From Myceligenerans indicum (GTDB taxonomy: Bacteria > Actinomycetota > Actinomycetes > Actinomycetales > Cellulomonadaceae): a stretch of DNA of 63,749 nucleotides. Both the position numbers and the translations under genes were made by a program. Positions within the stretch are counted from its first letter, which is position 1, and the number at the start of each line of letters is the position of its first letter. The stretch covers positions 1-63,749 of the forward strand of contig NZ_JABBYC010000021.1 of NCBI RefSeq assembly GCF_016742955.1. The letters are read 5' to 3'. A model generated the notes under the pieces. It saw only the letters and a program-made list of their open reading frames with translations, was not told the origin of the DNA and did not search any database. Below are positions 1-9,572 of the stretch, in pieces.

Positions 1-1
1 G

Positions 2-301
2 GGCATGCTGCGCACGTACTGGAACGTGCTGCTGCCGATCTCCATCCCGAGCTTCGTGGTGGTCCTCATCTGGCAGTTCACCAACGCCTGGAACGACTTC
101 CTGTTCGCCGTGTTCTTCTCCTCCAGCAGCAACGGCCCGGTCACCGTGGCGCTGAACAACCTCGCCAACGGGGCCCTGCTGCAGAACTACGGCGTGTCCA
201 TGGCCGGCGCGCTGCTGGCGTCGCTGCCCACCCTGCTGGTCTACATCCTGCTCGGCAAGTACTTCGTCGGCGGTCTCATGTCCGGCTCCGTCAAGGGCTG
301 A
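2..301 (+). CDS. Sugar ABC transporter permease, C-terminal part (cut by window edge)
   Basis: About 99 residues remain, and the reading frame runs off the left edge. The piece begins inside the cytoplasmic EAA loop of a MalG-type permease: the I.LPI..P signature is visible near the start. It is followed by membrane segments and a short basic C-terminus ending in GSVKG. The family forms the inner-membrane channel for sugars or oligosaccharides together with a second permease, a binding lipoprotein and an ATPase. The rest of the operon lies outside the window. The next gene is a sugar-binding lipoprotein, but on the opposite strand, so it is not in the same transcript. The family is clear; the sugar is not predictable. 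Confidence 0.85.
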   Translation, partial: GMLRTYWNVLLPISIPSFVVVLIWQFTNAWNDFLFAVFFSSSSNGPVTVALNNLANGALLQNYGVSMAGALLASLPTLLVYILLGKYFVGGLMSGSVKG

Positions 302-374
302 CCGCCCGCGACGTCCCGCTCGGCGGGCGACCCGCTCTCCCGGTCGCCGCGCGGCGTCCCGGACCACACGGAGA

Positions 375-417
375 ACAGGAGGAGCGGCGCGGCATCCTGC
401 CGCGCCGCTCCTCCTGT
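375..417. terminator. Perfect 19-bp hairpin between convergent genes
   Basis: Bases 375-393 and 399-417 are exact inverted complements around the 5-base loop ATCCT. The hairpin lies between the permease stop (301) and the binding-protein stop (492), so it can terminate both converging transcripts. There is no long T-run on either side. Confidence 0.7.
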
Positions 418-442
418 CGCGAGCCGGGTACGTCGACACCTC

Positions 443-481
443 GGTCTCGGAGCCCCCGCCCCCATCGGGGACTCCGAGACC
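443..481 (-). terminator. Second hairpin next to the binding-protein stop
   Basis: The outer arms GGTCTCGGAG (443-452) and CTCCGAGACC (472-481) pair perfectly, and an inner CCCC/GGGG pairing extends the stem. It lies about 10 bases past the stop of the minus-strand lipoprotein gene and is probably that gene's own terminator. Confidence 0.55.
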
Positions 482-491
482 TGCCGCGCGG

Positions 492-1784
492 CTATGCGTC
501 GGCCGACGCGGCCAGGGCCGCCTGGAAGGTGGCGATGTCCGTGGAGCCGTCGTTGAACGCCCGCACCGCATCCGTGATCACACTGAGCTGCGCGACCGGG
601 ACCGCGGCCCCGTGCGTCACCGACGACACGATCGTGTCCTCGCCGAACGACGTGATCGCGGTCTTCTGGTACTCGGAGAACTTCGAGGCGTCGATGTCGG
701 TCCGGGCGGGGATCGAGCCCTTGATCTTGTTGAACTCGACCTGCCCTTCCTTCGAGCTGACCGTCTGCAACCACGCCTTGGCGCTGTCCTCGTCGAGGAT
801 GTGGGCCGACATCGTGAACGAGTCGGCGAGGAAGTCGAACGTCCCGGCGGTGCCCGGGGCCGGGACGGCCTCGTAGTCCTCTCCGTACGTCTTGCCCTCG
901 GTGTCGTACGCGGCGAGAGCCCAGTCACCCATGATGTTGAAGGCGGAGTCGCCCTGGATCACCATCTCGCTGGCCGCGTCCCACTCGAGATCGTTGCGGT
1001 CGGGGTTGGTGTAGCTCATCAGGGACTCGTAGTGCCCCAGTGCGGTGGTGACCCGAAGGTCGCTCCAGGCGGTGCTCCCGCTCCAGAGACCGCTGTACGC
1101 CGTCGGGCCGAGGTCGGCGAGCAGCGTGGTCTCCAGCAGGTGGACCTGCGGCCAGGTGGTCCCGACCGAGAGCGGCGCCTCGATCCCGGCCTGCTTCAGC
1201 GTCTCCAGATCCGCGATGAAGTCGTCGAGATCGTCGTACTCGCCCGACGTCTCGAGACCGTTGCGCTCCAGTACCGACGGGTTGACCCAGAGCAGGTTCG
1301 CACGGTGGATGTTCGACGGGACCGAGTAGATCTTGCCGTCGTCGGTGGAGAGCCGCTCGATGAGATCCTGCGGGAAAGCTTCCTTGAGGCCGAACTCCTC
1401 GTAGAGGGGGGTCAGGTCCTGGATGTACTCGTCCCTGATGTAGTCGTGCAGCTCGGCGCCCGCGTGGGCGACGAACACGTCGGGCGGGTCCTGCGTCTCG
1501 AGCCGGGACTGCAGGTGGTCCTTCGACGTCGAGCTGCCGCCACCGCCCATGAGGCCGTCGTTGACGAACTCGATCCCGGGATGCTGCTCCTCGAACACCT
1601 CCGCCAGCTTGTCCAGACCCCGCTTCTCCACGCCGGACGCCCACCAGGTGAAGACGGTGACCTGCTCGTGCGAGCGGACGGAGGGCTCGAAACTCTCTGC
1701 GGACCCGATCCCGCACCCGGTGAGCAGCAGGCTGAGGACGGCAGCTGATGCTGCCGCCGCGGTGGTCTTACGCGTCACTCGCAT
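492..1784 (-). CDS. Sugar ABC transporter substrate-binding lipoprotein
   Basis: This 430-residue extracellular solute-binding protein is of the MalE/GntC type. The chosen ATG at 1784 gives a classic lipoprotein leader: MRVTRK, a hydrophobic stretch, then the lipobox LLTGC with Cys24. Upstream in-frame codons would add a non-signal extension. The mature part opens with VTVFTWWASG, the usual first strand of the fold, and contains the PDVFVAHAG segment typical of family 1 sugar-binding proteins. It would be anchored outside the membrane and deliver a sugar to an ABC permease pair. It converges on the sugar permease at 2-301, so it may be a second or orphan binding protein. The ligand is unknown. 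Confidence 0.85.
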   Translation of the reverse strand: MRVTRKTTAAAASAAVLSLLLTGCGIGSAESFEPSVRSHEQVTVFTWWASGVEKRGLDKLAEVFEEQHPGIEFVNDGLMGGGGSSTSKDHLQSRLETQDPPDVFVAHAGAELHDYIRDEYIQDLTPLYEEFGLKEAFPQDLIERLSTDDGKIYSVPSNIHRANLLWVNPSVLERNGLETSGEYDDLDDFIADLETLKQAGIEAPLSVGTTWPQVHLLETTLLADLGPTAYSGLWSGSTAWSDLRVTTALGHYESLMSYTNPDRNDLEWDAASEMVIQGDSAFNIMGDWALAAYDTEGKTYGEDYEAVPAPGTAGTFDFLADSFTMSAHILDEDSAKAWLQTVSSKEGQVEFNKIKGSIPARTDIDASKFSEYQKTAITSFGEDTIVSSVTHGAAVPVAQLSVITDAVRAFNDGSTDIATFQAALAASADA

Positions 1785-1890
1785 ATCGCGTCTGTCATTC
1801 CCTTCAACATTGGAGGGCGACACCACCGGTCCTCGGTTGACCGGTGGCGCGCAAACACCCGCGAAACGGCGGGTGGCTGGTGCGCGAGCG

Positions 1891-1921
1891 AGCATAGCGT
1901 GAGATCGCTAACATGGTGCAA
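1891..1921 (-). promoter_or_regulatory. Candidate promoter of the sugar-binding protein gene
   Basis: Read on the minus strand, TTGCAC (1921-1916) and TATGCT (1896-1891) are spaced by 19 bases, with a leader of about 100 nt to the ATG at 1784. The spacer holds TAGCG...CGCTA arms that could be a LacI-type operator. The spacing is long, so this is a moderate guess. Confidence 0.35.
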
Positions 1922-1962
1922 ACCAGGACAAGAGATGACTTCCACCAGACCAAAGGCCCGAC

Positions 1963-2013
1963 AAAAAGCCGCCGAGGCCGGACCGCGCGTGGTGCGCGTC
2001 CCGCCTCGGCGGC
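1963..2013 (-). terminator. Rho-independent terminator after the Q/Y-repeat protein gene
   Basis: The outer arms GCCGCCGAGG (1968-1977) and CCTCGGCGGC (2004-2013) pair perfectly, with a longer imperfect inner stem. On the minus strand the hairpin is followed directly by TTTTT (1967-1963). This is one of the few terminators here with a proper T-run. Confidence 0.75.
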
Positions 2014-2038
2014 CCTCGATGATCTCGGCGCGAGGGAA

Positions 2039-3094
2039 TCAGGACAACGTGATTCCGGCCTTCGCCACCGTGAAGGTCGACCCCGTGGCGTCGTGCGTGC
2101 ACGACATGCCGGTGGTCCGGCTCACGCAGGTGAAGCCGTGTGCCTTCTGCGTCTTCTCGTACTTCAGGGCCTTGATGCCCTTCGCCTCCACCGGCTTGTC
2201 CTTCTTGGCGACGCACGGGAGCGTCAGCTGCCCCGACTGGTCCAGTGACACGATGTGGCCCTGGACACCGGAGCACCCCTCAGGCGCCGGGGGGTTGTTG
2301 AGCGTGACGATGCCGCAGGTCGCGGCGTTCTCGGACAGCGTGCAGGTGATATTGCCCGTCGGCGACGCGAAGATCTTCACCCCCGCCGCGTCCATCTCGA
2401 GACCTTGCGCGTACTCCGGCTGCGAGGATCCCGTGTCTTCGTCCCCGCCGCTGGAAGCCGAGGCCTCCGCCTCCTGGCTCGCCCCGACGACGGGCGACTT
2501 CTCGCCGTCGGAGGAGAAGAGGTTCACCGCGAACACGATCGCCGCGACCACGAGGACGATGTCCAGCGCGATGAAGGCGACCCATCCCGGGCTCAGCTTG
2601 CGCCGCGCGGGCGCCTGCTCCTGGCCTTGCTGAGGTGCGTAGCCCTGCGGCTGGGGCGCATAGCCCTGCTGCTGGTAGCCCTGCTGCTGGGCGTAGGCCT
2701 GCTGCTCGTACCCCGCCTGCTGCGGGTAACCCTGCTGCTGGCCATATCCCTGCTGCTCGTAACCCTGCTGCGGGTAACCCGGTTGCGGGTAGCCCTGCTG
2801 CTGGGGATACCCCTGCTGCGGGTAGCCCTGCTGCTCGTATCCCGCCTGCTGCGGGTACGCCTGCTGCGGCGCGTAGCCCGGCTGCTGCACCCGTGGCGCC
2901 GGGGCGGGCGTCACGGCATCGGAGAACTGCGACGTGGGCGAGATCGCCGGGGGCATCCTCGTGGTCGCCGAGACACGCTGCGGGCCCGGCCCCGGCGCCG
3001 CGGGCGTGGCGGCGGTGGGGACCTGGTCGGCCCCGCCGGTCCCTTCGTCGTCCCACCCCTCGGGCGGCGGTGGAGGGGGCACGGTTCCGGACAT
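2039..3094 (-). CDS. Membrane-anchored protein with Gln/Tyr/Pro repeat cytoplasmic region and Cys-rich outer domain
   Basis: The protein has 351 residues. The ATG at 3094 is preceded by a good ribosome site (GAAGGAG, 5 nt away), which rules out the longer upstream frame. Residues 4-70 are proline- and alanine-rich. Residues about 71-157 are [15 protein letters not shown] repeats. A single transmembrane helix lies at about 170-192. After it comes an acidic linker and a domain of roughly 125 residues with six cysteines ([34 protein letters not shown]). That domain resembles actinobacterial DUF6636-type secreted domains, which is my reading by eye. No enzymatic motif is seen. It probably sits with the repeats inside and the disulfide-rich domain outside. 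The function is unknown. Confidence 0.75.
   Translation of the reverse strand: MSGTVPPPPPPEGWDDEGTGGADQVPTAATPAAPGPGPQRVSATTRMPPAISPTSQFSDAVTPAPAPRVQQPGYAPQQAYPQQAGYEQQGYPQQGYPQQQGYPQPGYPQQGYEQQGYGQQQGYPQQAGYEQQAYAQQQGYQQQGYAPQPQGYAPQQGQEQAPARRKLSPGWVAFIALDIVLVVAAIVFAVNLFSSDGEKSPVVGASQEAEASASSGGDEDTGSSQPEYAQGLEMDAAGVKIFASPTGNITCTLSENAATCGIVTLNNPPAPEGCSGVQGHIVSLDQSGQLTLPCVAKKDKPVEAKGIKALKYEKTQKAHGFTCVSRTTGMSCTHDATGSTFTVAKAGITLS
2624..2884 (-). repeat. Degenerate tandem repeat encoding GYPQQ-type units
   Basis: About 18 units of 12-18 nt encode Gly-Tyr-Pro/Glu-Gln-Gln variants, nearly always with CAG for Gln. The unit length varies, so the array is imperfect. It is coding and lies inside the Q/Y-repeat protein, upstream of its membrane helix. 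Confidence 0.8.
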
Positions 3095-3127
3095 GCGGCT
3101 CCTTCTCTCGGACACGATCGACCTTGG

Positions 3128-3133
3128 ATCATA
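3128..3133 (-). promoter_or_regulatory. Candidate -10 box (TATGAT) of the Q/Y-repeat protein gene
   Basis: TATGAT on the minus strand lies 33 bases upstream of the ATG at 3094, leaving room for a short leader with the GAAGGAG ribosome site. No convincing -35 box is visible at 16-19 bases. Confidence 0.35.
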
Positions 3134-3207
3134 CGACGGTCCGAGGGTATCGCCGTGAGCCGTCCACACGGCAACACACCCCCGGACCGTCCTTCTGCGG
3201 CAGCGCC

Positions 3208-5775
3208 CTACACGGCGTCGGCCGCCTGCGCGCGCAGCGCACGCTCCGTCCCGGCCAGGCCCTCCACCATGAGACGGCGCAGCGCCGGGGCCGCGTCCGC
3301 GTGGTCGGTCAGCCAGGCGGAGACGGCGTCACGCAGCTCCGCCGAGGCTAGCGGCGCCGGGTAGAAGCCCTCGATGATCTCCTCCGCGATGTGGTACGAC
3401 CGCTCCTGCCAGACACGCAGGACCGCGTCGAGATACGGTCCCACGACCGGCGCCAGCACCGCGGCGTCGTTGACGTGGACGAACCCGAGACCCGTGTTGC
3501 GGATGATCGCGTTGGGTGCCTCCGAGTCGGACACCACCGACTCCAGGGCAGCCAGCTTGGCGTCGGTGACGGGCACCGTCGCACGCGCCCGGGCCGCGGA
3601 CTGCCGCCCGGTGGCGGTGTCGTCCTCAGCCAGTGTCGCGGCGATCTCCGCCTCCCCGGCAGCCCCGTTCAGCACAAGACCCTCGAGCAGCTCCCAGCGC
3701 AGGTCGGTGTCGATCTCCAGCCCGTCCAGCGCCGTCGACCCATCCAGGAGACCCTTGAGCAGCGCCACGTGCTCTCGCGTCGAGGCGAGGTGCGCGAACA
3801 CCTTCACGAGCTGGAACTGCAGGTCGGAGCCCGCCTCGGCGCCGCGCGCGAGCTCGGCCAGCCGGTCCCCCGCCCGCACGAGGGTCGCCGGCCGGGCACC
3901 CGGCGCCACGTACTGCCGGATCGCGAGCACGAGCTGGTTCAGCGTCGTCCGCACCGTGGTCGACTCGGTCTCGGCCGCGATGTTGCCGAGCACCAGGTCC
4001 ACGTACGCCGAGGCCGGGGTCTCACCGTCACGCACCGCGTCCCACGCGGACCCCCACACGAGGGACCGGGTCAGCGGGTCGGCGATCCGTGACAGGTGCT
4101 CCACGGCCACGGTCAGGGACTCGTCGTCGAGCCGGATCTTCGCGTACGCGAGGTCGTCGTCGTTCAGCAGCACCAGAGCCGGGCGGTCCAGCTCGACCAG
4201 CTCCATCACCTCGGTGCGCTCACCGTCGACGTCGACCTCCACGCGGTGCACCCGCTCCAGCTTGCCCGCATCCGTCACCGAGTAGAACCCGATGCCGAGC
4301 CGGTGCGGCCGCAGCGTCGGCCACTCGGCGGGCGCCGTCTGCTCCACGACGAACGACGCGATCCGCCCGTGCGAGTCCGTCTCGACGTGGGGCCGCAGCG
4401 TGTTCACGCCAGCGGTCTCCAGCCACTTCGCCGACCACTCGGTCAGGTCGCGCCCGGAGGTGGACTCCAGCTCGGTCAGCAGGTCCGGCAGCTCCGTGTT
4501 GCCCCACGCGTGCTTGCCGAAGTACGCGGACACTCCCGCGACGAACGCGTCCCGTCCCACCCACGCCACGAGCTGCTTCAGCACCGAGGCGCCCTTGGCA
4601 TAGGTGATGCCGTCGAAGTTGACCTGGACGTCCTCCAGGTCGCGGATCTCCGCCACGATCGGGTGGGTCGAGGGCAGCTGGTCCTGCCGGTACGCCCACG
4701 CCTTCTCCATCGCCGCGAACGTCGTCCACGCCTCGGTCCACTCGGTGGCCTCGGCCGTCGCGAGCGTCGAGGCGTACTCCGCGAACGACTCGTTCAGCCA
4801 CAGGTCGTTCCACCACTTCATGGTGACCAGGTCGCCGAACCACATGTGTGCGAGCTCGTGCAGGATCGTCACGACCCGGCGCTCACGGACGGCGTCGGTC
4901 ACCTTCGAGCGGAACACGTACGACTCGGTGAACGTGATGCAGCCCGCGTTCTCCATCGCGCCCATGTTGTACTCCGGCACGAAGAGCTGGTCGTACTTCG
5001 TGAACGGGTAGGGAACGCCGAAGACGCTCTCGTAGAACTCGAAGCCCTTGCGCGTCGTGGCAAAGATGTAGTCCGCGTCGAAGTACTCGCTCAGAGACTT
5101 GCGGCAGAACGCACCGAGCGGGATCTCCCGACCGTCCGCCGAGGTGAGCGAGCTCCGCTCGACGGCGTACGGGCCGGCGACGAGCGCGGTGATGTACGAG
5201 GAGATACGCGGCGTGGGGGCGAACGTCCACGTCGCCGCCTTCACCGAGGCGTCCGTGGCGTGCGTCGCGGCCACGGGCTCCGGCGTCGGCTCGTTCGACA
5301 CGACCTCCCAGTACTCGGGAGCGGTCACCGTGAACTGGTAGGCCGCCTTGAGGTCCGGCTGCTCGAAGACCGCGAACACGCGGCGCGAGTCCGGCACCTC
5401 GAACTGCGTGTACAGGTAGACCTCGCCGTCGACCGGGTCCACGAAGCGGTGCAGCCCCTCGCCCGTGTTGGTGTAGGCACAGTCGGCGACGACGGTCAGC
5501 TCGTTCTCCGCAGCCAGGTCGTCGAGGGCGATACGGGAGTCGGCGAACACGCCCGCCGGATCCAGCTCGCGCCCGTTCAGCACGACGGACCGCACCGTGG
5601 GGGCCACGAGGTCGATGAAGGTGGCGGCACCGGGGGTGGCGGTGAAGCGCACGGTCGTGGTGGACGCGAACGTCGTCGGTCCGGTGGTCAGGTCCAGGTC
5701 GATCGCGTACGAGTCGACGGTGACGACGTCGGCGCGCTCGACGGCCTCGGCTCGCGTGAGGTTCTCTCCGGGCAC
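3208..5775 (-). CDS. pepN: Aminopeptidase N (M1 zinc metallopeptidase)
   Basis: The 855-residue length is normal for actinobacterial PepN. It is a cytosolic zinc exopeptidase that removes N-terminal residues from peptides. The diagnostic motifs are complete: exopeptidase motif GAMENAG at residues 272-278, zinc site HELAH at 306-310, and the third zinc ligand Glu329 in WLNESFAEY. The long C-terminal ERAP1-like helical part is present. The start is GTG at 5775 with GGAGGG just upstream. It is followed on the same strand, after about 110 bases, by the Q/Y-repeat protein gene, but that gene has its own promoter candidate. Confidence 0.95.
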   Translation of the reverse strand: MPGENLTRAEAVERADVVTVDSYAIDLDLTTGPTTFASTTTVRFTATPGAATFIDLVAPTVRSVVLNGRELDPAGVFADSRIALDDLAAENELTVVADCAYTNTGEGLHRFVDPVDGEVYLYTQFEVPDSRRVFAVFEQPDLKAAYQFTVTAPEYWEVVSNEPTPEPVAATHATDASVKAATWTFAPTPRISSYITALVAGPYAVERSSLTSADGREIPLGAFCRKSLSEYFDADYIFATTRKGFEFYESVFGVPYPFTKYDQLFVPEYNMGAMENAGCITFTESYVFRSKVTDAVRERRVVTILHELAHMWFGDLVTMKWWNDLWLNESFAEYASTLATAEATEWTEAWTTFAAMEKAWAYRQDQLPSTHPIVAEIRDLEDVQVNFDGITYAKGASVLKQLVAWVGRDAFVAGVSAYFGKHAWGNTELPDLLTELESTSGRDLTEWSAKWLETAGVNTLRPHVETDSHGRIASFVVEQTAPAEWPTLRPHRLGIGFYSVTDAGKLERVHRVEVDVDGERTEVMELVELDRPALVLLNDDDLAYAKIRLDDESLTVAVEHLSRIADPLTRSLVWGSAWDAVRDGETPASAYVDLVLGNIAAETESTTVRTTLNQLVLAIRQYVAPGARPATLVRAGDRLAELARGAEAGSDLQFQLVKVFAHLASTREHVALLKGLLDGSTALDGLEIDTDLRWELLEGLVLNGAAGEAEIAATLAEDDTATGRQSAARARATVPVTDAKLAALESVVSDSEAPNAIIRNTGLGFVHVNDAAVLAPVVGPYLDAVLRVWQERSYHIAEEIIEGFYPAPLASAELRDAVSAWLTDHADAAPALRRLMVEGLAGTERALRAQAADAV

Positions 5776-5887
5776 GGGCCCTCCAGTCTGGTCGGGGCGC
5801 CTGAGCGCCCTGTGTTCAGCGATTTCCGGGGTCGATCATGCCACCAGTCCGGCCGTACGCGGGCCTCAAATTCCATGCAAGACGATC

Positions 5888-5902
5888 GTTAGCGAACCGT
5901 TC
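5888..5902. promoter_or_regulatory. Possible LacI-family operator upstream of pepN
   Basis: The 166-base spacer between pepN and malQ contains GTTAGCGAAC (5888-5897), one mismatch from a LacI-type GTTNGCNAAC palindrome. It overlaps GAACCGTTC (5894-5902). No other structure was found in this spacer. The similarity is by eye only. Confidence 0.25.
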
Positions 5903-5941
5903 AGCTTCACGGGAAGCTGCCCCGGACACGCCGCAGACCGG

Positions 5942-8248
5942 TCAGGTCCTCTCGTTGAGGACGGCCACCAGGGACCGCAGCCGTGCCGAGTCGAACAGAT
6001 CCTCCAGCATCACCAGTGCGCCCGAGCCGTCCGCCAGCGGAACCCGCCAGTTGGGGTAGCCGTCGTCGGCTCCGAGCTGCGCCTGGGTGCGCCGCTCCCC
6101 GACCGCGTCGGCGAGGTTCACCGCGACCATTGCCGCCGGGGTGTCCCGCAGGTAGCGGTACAGCCCCTCGACGAGCTCGCGCTCGGACGGGTCGAACGTC
6201 GTCATGCCCGTCCGGGACAGGGAGGTCATCAGCGCCTCCCTGCGGGCGCGGGCCCGCGAGCGCAGCACCTGCGCGTCCTCGGTGAGGATCCCGAGCCGTT
6301 CGCCCAGGTCGATGTGCTCGCCGGCGAGGCAGCTCGCCGTCGGCGGCAGTTCGGGCGGTGTCGGGACCACGAACCCGCCGGCCGGGAAGTCCTGCGGCGC
6401 GACCAGCTCGCCGGTGTCCGCCTGGTCGGCGAGCAGCACGGATCCGTTCAGGAGCCCGCGGCCGGCCAGGTACTCCCGCTCGTCGGCGTCGAGGAGCCCG
6501 TCGTCGGCGATGACGGGGACCCCGGCGCGTCGTGCCTCCAGGCACAGGATGCCGACGAGGGCCTCGTGGTCGTAGGTCACGTAGGCCCCGGCGGTGGCCC
6601 GGGTCGCGCCGGGGATCCACCAGGACCGGAACAGGTCTCCGATGTGCCCGACCCGCAACGCGCCGCAGTGCCGCAGGGCTGTGCGCAGCATGTCCCGGAA
6701 CGGCAGGTACCCGGCCTTGGCGAGCTCCCGCGGGTGCCACGGCGGCAGCCCTCGGTTCCGGCCTTCCGGCCCGACGGCCGACGACGGCGGTATCCCCACC
6801 GACACCCCGCGCGCCAGCGCCCGGGGGTACACCCAGGCGTCGGCGCCCTCGGGGTGCACCCCTGAGGCGAGCTCCTTGAGGATCCCGAGCCGCATCCCGG
6901 CCTCGAGCCCGACCCGGTGGGCGCGCCGCAGCTGTTCGTCGGCCACCCACTGGAGCCAGCAGTAGAACTCGACGCGGTCCTTGAGAGAGCCGCGCAGCAT
7001 GGTCACCGTCTGCGACGCCGGGTCCAGGAGGTCCGGCGGCCACTCCTGCTCCCCCAGGTGCTCCGCGATGGCGCACCAGGTGGCGAAGTCCACGAGGCCG
7101 CGGCCCTGCTCCAGCACGTACTCGTCGAACGCGGTCTGCCGCGCGGCCGACCGCGCGGCCGTGAACACCACTTCCAGCGCGGACTTCTTGGCGTCCCAGA
7201 CCGCTTCGCGGTCGATCGGGGAGGAGTCGCCCGACAGGTCACGCACGGGCTCGCCGGCCCACTCGACCAGCGACCGGTCCGCCGAGGACAGGTAGGCGGT
7301 CTCGCGGATGTCCTCGAGCCGGATGTACAGCGGTGACAGGAAGCGGCGCGAGGTGGGCAGGTACGGGCTGTCGGTGATCGGTGCGGTGGGCTCGGTGGCC
7401 TGCAGCGGGCCGGGCGCGACGAAGTCGGCGCCCGCGTTGTTCGCGGTGAGCCAGGCCAGGTCGGCGAGGTCGGCCAGGTCACCGATGCCCCACGAGTCCC
7501 GGGAGCGGACCGAGTAGAGCTGGGTCTGGAAGCCCCAGGCCTGGCCCCCGGAGAGCGTCTCCGGAGATTCCAGCCGGTCCGGGGTGACCACGAGCGTCGT
7601 CGACGCCGCCACCCCGTCGGACTCGGCGTGCAGTGTGTGCCAGCCCAGCGGCAGGTCGCCGGGGACGAGGAAGGTCGCCCTGCCCACCTTCCGGGAGTCC
7701 ACGGTGCGCGGTTCGACGATGACGTCCAGCTGTTCGAGGTGACGCGTGCCCGGGGCGGGCGCCGCGTCGCCGGCCCCGCCAGGCCGCGTGCCGGACGACG
7801 GCGTGACGCGCCGGATCGTGCCCGTGACGGGAGCGACGCGCCACGGGGTGGCGCCGGGTGCGACGGGAGGATCCGGGGCCTCGGGCTCGACCCAGCAGGA
7901 GACGCCCGCGCCGTCGGCCACGTGGACCGGCACCTGCACCGGCGTCCCCTGGCGGACGACGACCGCGGGCGGGAGCATGTCGCGCCACTCGTCGTCCCGC
8001 ACGCGGACGACGGACTCGGCGATCGCCGACGGCGACCCGGCGGGGACGCCCAGCGCACCGAGCACCGCCGCCAGCGTCGACGGACTGACCCGGCGGACGG
8101 TCCCCTCGGCATCGGTGAACACGGTCCGCACACCGCACAGCTCCGCGAGATCGGCGAGATCCTCCGGAAGCTCGGGCAGCGCCGACCGGCCGACCGGATC
8201 CGTGGCGCCGTCGACGCCGGTCGTGGCGTGTGTGTCGTCGTGGCTCAC
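5942..8248 (-). CDS. malQ: 4-alpha-glucanotransferase (amylomaltase)
   Basis: The 768-residue protein is a GH77 disproportionating enzyme that transfers maltosyl or glucosyl units between alpha-1,4-glucans in maltodextrin and glycogen metabolism. The family start of the catalytic barrel, TQLYSVRSRDSWGIGD, is visible at about residue 240. It is preceded by the extra N-terminal domains typical of actinobacterial MalQ. The chosen start is GTG at 8248 with AGGATC about 8 nt upstream. It is a single gene, with pepN downstream after 166 bases and mscS upstream after about 105 bases. The nearby sugar transporter genes fit a role in oligosaccharide use, but there is no shared operon. Confidence 0.93.
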   Translation of the reverse strand: MSHDDTHATTGVDGATDPVGRSALPELPEDLADLAELCGVRTVFTDAEGTVRRVSPSTLAAVLGALGVPAGSPSAIAESVVRVRDDEWRDMLPPAVVVRQGTPVQVPVHVADGAGVSCWVEPEAPDPPVAPGATPWRVAPVTGTIRRVTPSSGTRPGGAGDAAPAPGTRHLEQLDVIVEPRTVDSRKVGRATFLVPGDLPLGWHTLHAESDGVAASTTLVVTPDRLESPETLSGGQAWGFQTQLYSVRSRDSWGIGDLADLADLAWLTANNAGADFVAPGPLQATEPTAPITDSPYLPTSRRFLSPLYIRLEDIRETAYLSSADRSLVEWAGEPVRDLSGDSSPIDREAVWDAKKSALEVVFTAARSAARQTAFDEYVLEQGRGLVDFATWCAIAEHLGEQEWPPDLLDPASQTVTMLRGSLKDRVEFYCWLQWVADEQLRRAHRVGLEAGMRLGILKELASGVHPEGADAWVYPRALARGVSVGIPPSSAVGPEGRNRGLPPWHPRELAKAGYLPFRDMLRTALRHCGALRVGHIGDLFRSWWIPGATRATAGAYVTYDHEALVGILCLEARRAGVPVIADDGLLDADEREYLAGRGLLNGSVLLADQADTGELVAPQDFPAGGFVVPTPPELPPTASCLAGEHIDLGERLGILTEDAQVLRSRARARREALMTSLSRTGMTTFDPSERELVEGLYRYLRDTPAAMVAVNLADAVGERRTQAQLGADDGYPNWRVPLADGSGALVMLEDLFDSARLRSLVAVLNERT

Positions 8249-8353
8249 GGGAAAGATCCTGCCATCGATCAGCGGCGCACGGCGGTAATGCCCGGCGCGT
8301 GGCCCGATTCGGCCTTTCTCAGCCCCTGGCGATCGGTGCTCGGCTCCTGGCGA

Positions 8354-9388
8354 TCAGTCCTCGGCCCTGCGGATCGCCTCGGAGGCGTCCGCCGCCTGGC
8401 TGCCCGGCGCCCCGTGCACGACGATGCCCTCGCGCAACAACTCCTCCTGGGCCGCGGCACGCAGCGCACGAGCGATCACCCACTGCTCACCCGGCCGCAC
8501 CTGCGCGTGCAGCGTGAACGTGATCGTGAAGGCGTCCACGCTGTCGACGCCACGCACGGACGGGGCCTCCAGGAGGGCCGACGACGTCTCGGGGTCCTCC
8601 TGCACGCGGTCGGCCGCGCGGCCGAGCGCGGTCCGCACGACGTCGACGTCGCTCCCGACCGGGACCAGCACGGGCGCCACCGCACGGCTCCACTCCTGCG
8701 TGCTGTTGCCGGCGCGCAGGATCTCGCCGTTGCGGACGTACCAGAGGGTGCCGTCGAAGTTGCGCACCTGGGTCAGGCGCAGGCCCATCGCCTCGACGGT
8801 GCCGGTCACGCCGCCGCCCAGGTCGACGAAGTCGCCCACGCCGAACTGGTCCTCGATGAGCAGGAAGATCCCGCTGAGGAAGTCCTTGACCAGGCTCTGG
8901 GCACCGAAGCCGATGGCCACGCCGGCAATGCCCGCGCTCGCGATCAGGCCGGTGAGGTTGACCTCCAGCACGCTGAGGACCGACAGCAGGGCGAACGTCC
9001 CGATGACGATGTTGGCCGTGGAGTTGAGGACGGAGCCCACCGTGCGGGCGCGCTGGACCCGGCGGTCCGTGGCGTGCCCGTTGCCGCCCTGGGTGAGGGC
9101 CTCGCTCAGGGCCTGCGGGGTGATCCGGAACTTCCGGCGCTTCTTGTGCGCCTTCCCGACGGCGTCGGCCGCGTCCTCGACCGCCGCCGTCCGGGCGGCA
9201 CGCTCCTGCTCACGGGTCACCCCGGCGGTGATGCGCTCGGTGAGGTGCGTGATCACGCGACGGGTCAGGACGAGGGCGACGGCACTGATGGCGAGGATGA
9301 TGAGGATGTTCAGCGGCTTGTCCGCGAACCACGCCCAGAATCCTTCGGCGCCGTCGAAGAATGCCGCGGCGAGTTGGTAGTCGTTCAC
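8354..9388 (-). CDS. Mechanosensitive ion channel, MscS family
   Basis: The 344-residue membrane protein has a first helix at about residues 24-44. A charged linker with KKRRK follows, then helices at about 110-155. The pore helix region (GIAGVAIGFGAQSLVKDFLSG) has the glycine/alanine pattern of MscS TM3. Next is the beta domain with DQFGVGDFVDLGG and a cytoplasmic alpha/beta domain. Such channels open on membrane tension and release solutes during hypo-osmotic shock. The start is GTG at 9388 with GAGG 6 nt upstream. TAGCGT also lies about 8 nt upstream, so a leaderless message is possible. Confidence 0.92.
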   Translation of the reverse strand: MNDYQLAAAFFDGAEGFWAWFADKPLNILIILAISAVALVLTRRVITHLTERITAGVTREQERAARTAAVEDAADAVGKAHKKRRKFRITPQALSEALTQGGNGHATDRRVQRARTVGSVLNSTANIVIGTFALLSVLSVLEVNLTGLIASAGIAGVAIGFGAQSLVKDFLSGIFLLIEDQFGVGDFVDLGGGVTGTVEAMGLRLTQVRNFDGTLWYVRNGEILRAGNSTQEWSRAVAPVLVPVGSDVDVVRTALGRAADRVQEDPETSSALLEAPSVRGVDSVDAFTITFTLHAQVRPGEQWVIARALRAAAQEELLREGIVVHGAPGSQAADASEAIRRAED

Positions 9389-9572
9389 GGGGCCTCACGC
9401 TAGCGGCAACACCCCTGCCGGATCCAAGCCCGCGCATGCCCTCTCACACACCGGCCCCTGACCTTCACCTGGCGTGCGCCGGCGGATCATCAGCCCGTGG
9501 TGCGGGTCGCGGCCCCGGCCGGCCGGCACGGCGGCACCCGACGGCGTCGCCGGAGGCCTCGCGCGCCGGGCG

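Noticed and set aside
2624..2884. CRISPR-like array
   Set aside because: The repeats are short, degenerate, adjacent without spacers and in frame, encoding Gln/Tyr units.
4096..5892. Plus-strand open frame of 598 codons opposite pepN
   Set aside because: It lies antisense to a clear PepN with all catalytic motifs, and the composition is typical of a GC-rich shadow frame.
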